DNA from: Acidimicrobiaceae bacterium
GTDB lineage: Bacteria > Actinomycetota > Acidimicrobiia > Acidimicrobiales > RAAP-2
Length of the DNA stretch: 50,236 nt
Assembly (NCBI GenBank): GCA_027355725.1
Contig: DAIEHI010000217.1
Coordinates: forward strand, 1-50,236
Reading direction: 5' to 3'
The translations under genes and the position numbers were made by a program. Under the pieces are notes generated by a model. The model saw only the letters and a program-made list of their open reading frames with translations, did no database searches and was not told the origin of the DNA. Shown one piece after another: positions 24,484 through 31,132 of this stretch (the stretch's first letter is position 1; each line of letters starts with the position of its first letter).

Positions 24484-26016
24484 TCAAGGCTTCGGGGGCC
24501 AACCGCCAATCACCCCTCGCCCAGAAGGGAATCTGACATTCTTGGCACGCACGAATTCGTGCAGGGTCTCGGGCCCATATTCGCGACCGTACCCACTGCC
24601 CTTCACCCCGCCAAAGGGAGAGCCAATGAATGTGCGACGGGTGTAGTTGTTCACAAAGACCATCCCGACCTCAAGTCTCTCGGCCATCTGAGCGGCCCGA
24701 ACCTCATCAGAAGTGCAGATCGCAGCAGTCAGTCCATACTGCGTACCATTGGCAATCTCAATGGCTTCTTCATCGGTCTCGAAACGCATCAAACACGCAA
24801 CCGGGCCGAAGATCTCGTCTTGAGCAACCGTCATCTGAGGTGTCACGTCACCAAGGACGCGTGGCGCGACAAAGAATCCTTGAGCGAATGCGCGAGCGTC
24901 GGGCACGGTGCCTTCGAAAAGTAGGGTCGCCCCCTCGTCAATGCCTTGACGTACGTAGTGCTCAACCCTTTCCTGCTGGCGTGCGTCTACGAGGGGCCCG
25001 ATGTCGGTAGCGGCGTCGAGAGGATCGCCCACGATGAGCCGACTCGCCGCCTCAACGAAGCGATGCGCAAAATCCTCATACAAGGATGCGTGCACCAAGA
25101 TTCGAGACGTCGACGTGCAAGCCTCGCCCTGGTTGTAGAACATCCCCTCGATTGCAGTCTCAACCGCCTCTTCGATATTGGCGTCGTCGAGGACCATGAG
25201 GGCATTCTTGCCCCCCAGCTCCAATGTCGTGTACGTCAGGTTCTTCGCGGCACTCTCCATGACTCGTCGGCCCGTCGCCGTCGCGCCGGTGAATGAGATC
25301 CTCTCGATTCGTGGATGCGACGCCAACGCCGGACCAGCAGGCATGCCAGACACCGCGTTGATCACGCCGGGGGGCAGAACCTCATTCGCAATCTCGACCA
25401 GCCTCAACACCGTCAGTGGTGCCTGCTCACCAGGCTTGATGACCACCGTATTGCCGACCGCAATCGCCGGTGCACACTTCTTTGAGAAATGGATGGGCGG
25501 CCAGTTGAACGGCAGGATTGCCGCGACAACACCGTAGGGCTCGTACGTCACCCTGGCTTCAATGGGTCCCTGGTCGAGTATCTGGCCGTGAACGGTGTCG
25601 GCGATACCCGCGTAGTAGTCAAAGCTCGTGTGGCTCGACATCACGTCCACCCGCAGCGCATCACGCTTGGGTTTGCCGACCTCTCTCGCACACAACTCGG
25701 CCAATTCCTCGGCGTGGTCACGAATACGTGCCGCCACCAGTCGCATCATTGCGCCGCGCTCGCGTGGCGAAAGCCTGCGCCACACCTCCTCGTACGCTCG
25801 CCGCGAATCAGCGACCGCGCGCGCAACGAGTTCCTCATCTGCCACCACCACACGCGCCAGCGACTCACCATTGACTGATTCGAGCACCTCAAAAGTCGCG
25901 GCATCGTGCGCGTCCACGAACGAACCGGCGATGAACGCACCCCACACGGGCCGTCGACGAAGCAACGCGTCGCTCAAACTACTCTCGACCACTCCCCGCG
26001 CTACGACGTCAGCCAC
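24484..26016 (-). CDS. NAD(P)-dependent aldehyde dehydrogenase
   Basis: This is a soluble enzyme of 510 residues oxidising an aldehyde to a carboxylate with NAD(P). Catalytic residues are all present: Asn171 in PFNWP, Lys194 in VVIKPGE, Glu266 in LELGGKN, and the nucleophile Cys300 in NQGEACTSTSR. The C-terminal PFGGVKGSGYGREYG motif is also typical. GTG 26014-26016 is chosen because AGGGGGA lies three bases upstream; the frame is open a further 11 codons. Subfamily assignment (succinate semialdehyde, vanillin or other) cannot be made by eye. It lies upstream of the DUF2236 gene in the same direction. A perfect 15-bp palindrome at 26103-26117 may be its operator. Confidence 0.92.
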   Translation of the reverse strand: MADVVARGVVESSLSDALLRRRPVWGAFIAGSFVDAHDAATFEVLESVNGESLARVVVADEELVARAVADSRRAYEEVWRRLSPRERGAMMRLVAARIRDHAEELAELCAREVGKPKRDALRVDVMSSHTSFDYYAGIADTVHGQILDQGPIEARVTYEPYGVVAAILPFNWPPIHFSKKCAPAIAVGNTVVIKPGEQAPLTVLRLVEIANEVLPPGVINAVSGMPAGPALASHPRIERISFTGATATGRRVMESAAKNLTYTTLELGGKNALMVLDDANIEEAVETAIEGMFYNQGEACTSTSRILVHASLYEDFAHRFVEAASRLIVGDPLDAATDIGPLVDARQQERVEHYVRQGIDEGATLLFEGTVPDARAFAQGFFVAPRVLGDVTPQMTVAQDEIFGPVACLMRFETDEEAIEIANGTQYGLTAAICTSDEVRAAQMAERLEVGMVFVNNYTRRTFIGSPFGGVKGSGYGREYGPETLHEFVRAKNVRFPSGRGVIGGWPPKP

Positions 26017-26102
26017 TGCTCCCCCTCTGTGTTGAGTACCAATCCTCAAATGAATTGACTTGGACTGTGGCTTACTCTACCTACTCACGACTCGACCTTC
26101 GA

Positions 26103-26117
26103 TTGAAGATTCTTCAA
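26103..26117. promoter_or_regulatory. Perfect palindrome TTGAAGA-T-TCTTCAA
   Basis: The 7-base arms are perfect with a single central base. It lies 87 bases upstream of the aldehyde dehydrogenase start and 44 bases beyond the end of the DUF3048 gene. The near-zero spacer argues against a terminator hairpin and for a dimeric regulator site. Confidence 0.4.
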
Positions 26118-26160
26118 CACGATTGCCATCACGCCATAGTCACTCAGACGACAGCGGGTT

Positions 26161-27237
26161 CTAGTTGGCGGTGATTGTCGCTCGCTCACTCGTGTCGAGC
26201 AGCTCAACCCACGTCTGTCCGGGGGTGAGTTCTATGGTTCGCCCGTTGTTCTTGTACAGGGTTGGTTGCGTCATCGAGCCGCGCGTCCACGTACCGCGCT
26301 CAACTCGTCCATCAGTGAAAATCTCCACCGGTCCCGAACCCGTCAACTGCGCTTCAGCCCCAATGACCCCGACACCACCCTTGTAGTTGACGTTCATGAC
26401 AATCACGTTCCGCGGTGATAACTGTGCGCCACTGGCCACCAGGTCGGGAGCGCCGAAGATGAACCGATTCCACGAGAGCGTCGCTTGATCCCACGTGTAG
26501 GACGTCTGATAGCCCGCGGCGAAGCCAACAGTGAATGATTTGACTTTTGCACCAGGCGCCTGCACACCGCGCTCGCGATAACTAAAGAGCGATCGAGGAG
26601 GTTTGGTCCCCTTGGCCAGCTTGAGCAATGCCGCGGCGTTGCCGAGGAGGTTGTGGGGAGGATAGCGCTTCGCGTCTCGAAACATTGCCCCGCCGCTTGT
26701 CGCTTCATCGAGGAACTTGACTGGGGCGGTGGCGATGCTCTGAAGCGCGTACTGCGCTCCCCCTGAGCATGCGAAGACGCCTCGGATGGGAGAGACAATC
26801 TCGCGATCGGTGCGTCGAACGGACCGAATCGGTCCAACGACCGTGGGTAAGTGAGAGTCGAAGATCGCCGCCAATCGCGTGATGCCACCCTCGACGATCT
26901 CTTCGTACACAACGTCCGCTTCATTGATGCCGAACTGGGGTCGCGCAGCGTACGTGTTGTCAATCTTTATCGTGATCGCCGAGTGATGTCTCGTGAGCCC
27001 TCGAGGATCGGGCACTCCGCTCAAGGGGGCGACGTAGACGGGTTTGTTCGGAACCGTTGTGCTGGTTGATCCGCTCGCAGTAGTCGTCGAAGTTGAAGAG
27101 TCATTCGACGCACCTGCGCTTGAAGAGACGCTGAGCCCGCCGAGCATCACCAGTGCCAACAAACTGTACGTGTATTTCATTGTCCGAGCTCTGCTAGCCG
27201 TCATCATTGATGGCGCGAGGATGCGACGACACTTCAT
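26161..27237 (-). CDS. DUF3048 (YerB-like) secreted or anchored protein
   Basis: The protein has 358 residues with an N-terminal export signal. ATG 27180 (MKYTYSLLALVMLGGLSVSS) would give a classic signal peptide. The upstream ATG 27235-27237, three bases after the preceding stop, gives an Arg-rich n-region and suits coupled translation. A Ser/Thr-rich linker follows (about 45-65). The DUF3048 domain then begins with PLSGVP and contains ITIKIDNTYAARPQFGINEAD, VYEEIVEGGITRLAAIF, GPIRSVRRTD and, in its C-terminal half, WVELLD. DUF3048 includes Bacillus YerB, described as a lipoprotein; no lipobox cysteine is evident here. Its role is unknown. It is the last gene of a four-gene c-di-GMP-related operon. 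Confidence 0.8.
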   Translation of the reverse strand: MKCRRILAPSMMTASRARTMKYTYSLLALVMLGGLSVSSSAGASNDSSTSTTTASGSTSTTVPNKPVYVAPLSGVPDPRGLTRHHSAITIKIDNTYAARPQFGINEADVVYEEIVEGGITRLAAIFDSHLPTVVGPIRSVRRTDREIVSPIRGVFACSGGAQYALQSIATAPVKFLDEATSGGAMFRDAKRYPPHNLLGNAAALLKLAKGTKPPRSLFSYRERGVQAPGAKVKSFTVGFAAGYQTSYTWDQATLSWNRFIFGAPDLVASGAQLSPRNVIVMNVNYKGGVGVIGAEAQLTGSGPVEIFTDGRVERGTWTRGSMTQPTLYKNNGRTIELTPGQTWVELLDTSERATITAN

Positions 27238-27240
27238 CGC

Positions 27241-27837
27241 TCAGCCCGGCCGTACTGGCGTTGCAAGAAATCGGTTGAGGGCATTGAGCGTCGACTTCAC
27301 CGACGAGAGCAACTCCCCGTCTGCGAGGGCGATGCCCATCCGATCATCGTCACCTCTCGATGAGCGAAGCGTAACAATCACCGGCCAACGGTTCATCAAC
27401 GACACACTGTTCACGGACAGCAGCGAGAAGGGAACCTCAATACCCAGGTCACGTAGGGCCGCCAGTGTCGCTTCGGCCCCTCCTATCAGGGGGCCACTCG
27501 CAGAGTGACCGATACCGCTTCGACCATTGTGTTGCAGCGTCACTCGTACAGTCCCCGTCGAGTGTTCGATGTCAGCTTCAACAATGGCAACACGAGAGTG
27601 GTCTCGACTCAACTGAATCACGGCATCATTAGCTTCTTCGATGACCAATGTGACTTCTGGGTAGTACAGACTGAGAATCATTTGCGCCTCGGATCGCGTG
27701 GCGTCGAGTTCGAGACCGATGACGAGCAGCGTCACCATTTCGGCGTCGCCGCGATCGCCATAGGCGATGCTGACGCTCAGTACGCCTGGCAGCGAGCGCA
27801 GCTCAAGCTCCAAGTCCTCATCAGTTCGTGTTGTCAT
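27241..27837 (-). CDS. Unknown protein with two C-terminal alpha/beta repeats
   Basis: I do not recognise this 198-residue protein. The N-terminal part has LELRSLPGVLSVSIAYGDRG (about 10-29) and predicted beta-alpha structure. The C-terminal half contains two similar units: VRVTLQHNG, then SASGPLIGGAEATLAALRDLG (about 97-132), and VIVTLRSSRG, then GIALADGELLSSVKSTLNAL (about 154-188). Each has a V-x-V-T-L strand, a Gly-rich turn and an ATL/STL..AL helix. The pattern recalls the small regulatory domain of LeuA, but this is only a visual resemblance. Its start overlaps the stop of the GGDEF gene by four bases (ATGA) and its stop is three bases from the DUF3048 start, so it belongs to a tight signalling operon. 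Confidence 0.7.
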   Translation of the reverse strand: MTTRTDEDLELELRSLPGVLSVSIAYGDRGDAEMVTLLVIGLELDATRSEAQMILSLYYPEVTLVIEEANDAVIQLSRDHSRVAIVEADIEHSTGTVRVTLQHNGRSGIGHSASGPLIGGAEATLAALRDLGIEVPFSLLSVNSVSLMNRWPVIVTLRSSRGDDDRMGIALADGELLSSVKSTLNALNRFLATPVRPG

Positions 27838-28649
27838 GTGAGTGCAATACCTCGCTTCTCATACAGGCGCGCATCGGCGATGCGCAGCAGTTCCTTTGGA
27901 TCGGTCGAATCTCGCGGTGACACCGCGGTACCGATCGTGAAGTCGATCGCCTCTTCGTTGGCTTTCATCTGAGCACGCACGCGTTCAATGAAGCCCGAGG
28001 CCTCGCTCCCCTCCGCATTATTGAGGATCACTGCGAACTCATCACCGCCGATCCGAGCGGCCGTGTCACCGCTTCGTACTGAACGACGAAGTGCCAAACC
28101 GAACTGACGAAGGACGTCGTCGCCAACTTCATGCCCTGCTCGATCATTGATCTGTTTGAAGTCGTTTAGGTCGATCACTACCAATGTGAAGGCCCACCCG
28201 TACCGCGCGCTGCGCGCGGACGCGACTTTAAGCGCTGCGTCGAAACTGCGTCGATTCGAGATGGATGTCAACCAGTCGCGTTCTGCTCGAAATCTCGCCA
28301 AATGGGTGGACAACGCCAGTTGGCACGCCATGCGAACAGCCTCTCTTTCGTCCTCTGGAACGATCGATGGCTCACAATGCAAACCTGGTGAAGTACCGAG
28401 CCGGCCGAGAAGTTCCGCGTCGACGCTTCGACCAGCCAATCGAAATGTCTGGGTCCCGCATGACTCTTGAGTCACCGTCACGACGACATCGCTCAAACCG
28501 TGCTTCTCAGCGAGTCGCTCCAGTACTCGGTAAATGAAACTGATGCCCAATTCATCGCGCGACAACTCGTCGATGATCGAACGAAAGAGCCACGATTCGC
28601 TGGAGTGCAGCACAAAATCAACTGGCTCTACTTGATCGACTTTCACCAC
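27834..28649 (-). CDS. Diguanylate cyclase (GGDEF domain) with intact active and inhibitory sites
   Basis: The protein has 271 residues from GTG 28647-28649, five bases after the preceding stop. A longer start at 28703 would overlap that gene by 49 bases, and neither start has a strong ribosome-binding site. The N-terminal 110 residues form an uncharacterised domain (FVLHSSESWLFRSIIDEL and onward), probably sensory. The GGDEF domain begins at DWLTSISNRRSFDAAL and contains the substrate-binding IDLNDFKQINDRAGHEVGD, the active site RIGGDEF, and RSGD exactly five residues earlier (the product-inhibition site). It should make c-di-GMP from two GTP with feedback control. No membrane segment is seen. 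It overlaps the next gene by four bases. Confidence 0.87.
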   Translation of the reverse strand: MVKVDQVEPVDFVLHSSESWLFRSIIDELSRDELGISFIYRVLERLAEKHGLSDVVVTVTQESCGTQTFRLAGRSVDAELLGRLGTSPGLHCEPSIVPEDEREAVRMACQLALSTHLARFRAERDWLTSISNRRSFDAALKVASARSARYGWAFTLVVIDLNDFKQINDRAGHEVGDDVLRQFGLALRRSVRSGDTAARIGGDEFAVILNNAEGSEASGFIERVRAQMKANEEAIDFTIGTAVSPRDSTDPKELLRIADARLYEKRGIALT

Positions 28650-28654
28650 GCATA

Positions 28655-30976
28655 TTATGGCTCGCCAATCACGCCAGAAGCGTTCATACTCATTTCTTCC
28701 CACAGCCGCGGCAGCAGAACGCCCCCTCGACGAAGAAGTGGCACCAGATCAACGGGCGTCGCAGGCTCAGACATCAGGTAGCCCTGGCCGCGCATGCAAC
28801 CCAGCTGCAAGAGTTCCTCAAGGATCAGGGTCGATTCGATACCCTCGGCAATCACGCCAAGATTCAGTGCCTCACCCAAGCGAAGGATCGTCTCCACGAT
28901 GGCTCGATCAAAAGGGTCAGTTGTGATGCCCTCAACGAAACTCATGTCCAACTTCAAGAAATTCACTGGCAAGTGCTTCAATTCGGTCATGGAGCCAAAA
29001 CCGGTGCCAAAGTCATCGAGTGCAATCTCAACACCGAGACTTCTGAATTGTCGAAGGATCCGCGCCGTCCTCTCTGATTCAGTGAAGACAACGTGTTCGG
29101 TGATTTCAATGCAGATTGCCTCACCGGGGAGATCGTTCATCTTCAAGTTGTCCTCGACAAACTGCACGATGTCCTCTAAGACAAAATCCGCGGGCGACAT
29201 GTTGACGCGGACAACGAACCGAAGGTCTGGGTAGTCGTGTCGCCAGGTCGCCAATTGGCGACACGCCTCGGCGAAGACCCATCGGCCAATATCCACGATG
29301 ATGCCTGCGTCCTCAGCAATCTTGATGAACTGTGACGCGGCGAGCAAACCCTTGGTCGGGTGCTGCCAACGCACGAGCGCCTCAACGGCGAGTAGCTCAC
29401 CAGTACGAAGGTCAATCTCGGGCTGATAGTAGAGCACCAACTGCCCACCTTGGACGCCTTCTCGCAGCAAGAATTCTGTGCTGGAGCGTTCGTTGACGTA
29501 CGCCTCAATCTCCTCGTCAAAGGCCAGCGCTTGGTTCCCGCCCCTCGCTTTGGCGGCGAACATCGCTGCATCGGCGTTGCTGATCAAGGCGTCGCTGTCG
29601 CGCTCACCTTTTTTGGCGATGGCTACACCAATACTTGCAGTGTGGCTGTATTCCTGTCTGCCCAGTACAACAGATTCGTTAATGATCTTCAAGACTCGGT
29701 TTGCCGCAGCCAGTACTTCCATCTCACCGAGATCACCATCGACTACGAAGACAAATTCATCCCCGCCGAGACGAGCGACGAAGTCTTCTGACCTGATGCT
29801 GGTCCTCAATCGGTCCGCAATGGTCACAAGAAGTCGGTCACCGCTCGCGTGGCCCATGTAGTCATTCATGACCTTGAATCGGTCGAGGTCGATCACCATC
29901 ACCGACGTGCCACGATTCGCATCCAAACGTCTCGTGAGTTCTTGAACAAGTGCGCGCCGGTTGGGCAGACCAGTCAAGTAGTCGTGCATCGCGTTATAGG
30001 CAGTTCGGCCCTCGGCGTCGATACGCGCTTGAAGATTCACGAGCATCGACGCAACCGCCTGGAGCGCGTTGATCTCGGCGGGCACCCAGGCGTGCAACTC
30101 AAAGTGGATGAACCCGAGCACCCCCCACGTGGAATCCGCCAGTAAGAGGGGCACAGCCGCGCCGCCGACTGGAACGAGCAACTCATTGACGTGGCTACTC
30201 GAGGCTTCATTGATGCGTTCGAGGTACTCCTCGGTCGTGTCGGGAAGACCAGTGAGGTAGGGCTGGCGGAGGTCTCGGGTGGCCATGAAGATCGGATCGG
30301 AGTCAAAGCGAACCTCGCCCAAGGGGTCCGGGTCCGGGATGTTCTCACGCTTTGGCCATTCGGCTTCGAGGATGCTCAGTCCGCGCACGAGGTCATTGCG
30401 GCGAAGGAAGGCGACGTCGGCGCCAAGGAATTCGGCGAGTTGCTGGGTCACCCACGTCAGCACCTCAGAACGCGTGTCCGCAGACGTCGACATGAGTCGT
30501 TCCGCAACTCTGGTCACCAATTCATCCAGACTTCGCTGATGCAACAGCACGCTCTCGCGTGACGCCAATGAGGCCACGTGGCTGAGGAGTCCGGCGAAGC
30601 CCCGGGCCAAGGAGCGTTCGTGCTGTGACCAGGTGCGACCGTGACGAGCGATGACGAGGGCACCGACCATTCCCCCGTCATGTTCTGAGATGTTCTCGAG
30701 CAGGATTCCCCACTCAACGCCCGCAATGAAGTGTGAGAATGAGTTTGAGGGCCCTCCACTGGCCAGGCGGGAACGCACCTCATCTCGAACACTCCCGAGT
30801 GCATTCTCGGCGCCCTCTCGCACCAAAGGTTCGACCTCAAGAGCCGGGATATCGCCTTCGGAGAGCGAGACGGTCGCCACAATCTCAGCACCGGGAATCA
30901 CCTGGAAGAGCGTCTCCAATGTGAGACGTGTTTCTTCACCAGCTTTCAGTAAAGAGAAACGCGCCGGACTGTCCAC
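28655..30976 (-). CDS. GAF-GAF-GGDEF-EAL bifunctional c-di-GMP enzyme (Rv1354c-like)
   Basis: The protein has 773 residues, with GTG start 30974-30976. Residues about 15-140 and 150-315 are GAF-like sensory regions. The GGDEF domain (about 325-490) has GGDEF at 404-408 and the RSED inhibitory site at 395-398. The EAL domain (about 500-755) has EALVRW (532-537), VNMSP, EITEH, LDDFGTGFGS, KLDMSFVEGI and IAEGIES, followed by RGQGYLMSEP, so metal-binding and catalytic residues are all present. It could both make and degrade c-di-GMP. Domain order and its neighbour (an Rv1355c-type protein) match Rv1354c of Mycobacterium tuberculosis, a known cyclase/phosphodiesterase. It heads a tight operon. A striking inverted repeat lies 130 bases upstream. 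Confidence 0.9.
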   Translation of the reverse strand: MDSPARFSLLKAGEETRLTLETLFQVIPGAEIVATVSLSEGDIPALEVEPLVREGAENALGSVRDEVRSRLASGGPSNSFSHFIAGVEWGILLENISEHDGGMVGALVIARHGRTWSQHERSLARGFAGLLSHVASLASRESVLLHQRSLDELVTRVAERLMSTSADTRSEVLTWVTQQLAEFLGADVAFLRRNDLVRGLSILEAEWPKRENIPDPDPLGEVRFDSDPIFMATRDLRQPYLTGLPDTTEEYLERINEASSSHVNELLVPVGGAAVPLLLADSTWGVLGFIHFELHAWVPAEINALQAVASMLVNLQARIDAEGRTAYNAMHDYLTGLPNRRALVQELTRRLDANRGTSVMVIDLDRFKVMNDYMGHASGDRLLVTIADRLRTSIRSEDFVARLGGDEFVFVVDGDLGEMEVLAAANRVLKIINESVVLGRQEYSHTASIGVAIAKKGERDSDALISNADAAMFAAKARGGNQALAFDEEIEAYVNERSSTEFLLREGVQGGQLVLYYQPEIDLRTGELLAVEALVRWQHPTKGLLAASQFIKIAEDAGIIVDIGRWVFAEACRQLATWRHDYPDLRFVVRVNMSPADFVLEDIVQFVEDNLKMNDLPGEAICIEITEHVVFTESERTARILRQFRSLGVEIALDDFGTGFGSMTELKHLPVNFLKLDMSFVEGITTDPFDRAIVETILRLGEALNLGVIAEGIESTLILEELLQLGCMRGQGYLMSEPATPVDLVPLLRRGGVLLPRLWEEMSMNASGVIGEP

Positions 30977-31107
30977 GGGCTCTCGCTTTCTCCCACTATG
31001 GTCTTGGGCCGAGGTTAGCAGTGCGATGGTTTTTTATGCAAAGAAACTTTCGTTCGCATTCCTCATAGCTAGTCCGCTAGGGCACAAAGGCCCAAGCACT
31101 TGTCACA

Positions 31108-31128
31108 TTTTGCACAAAATATGCAAAA
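31108..31128. promoter_or_regulatory. Inverted repeat TTTTGCA-N7-TGCAAAA upstream of the c-di-GMP operon
   Basis: The 7-base arms are perfect, and the symmetry continues outwards with one mismatch (ACA beyond the left arm, CGT beyond the right) to about 27 bases. It is AT-rich in a GC-rich genome. It lies four bases past the stop of the Rv1355c-like gene and 132 bases before the GGDEF-EAL start. It may be an operator, or a weak terminator of the upstream gene; no T-tract follows. Confidence 0.4.
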
Positions 31129-31132
31129 CGTA

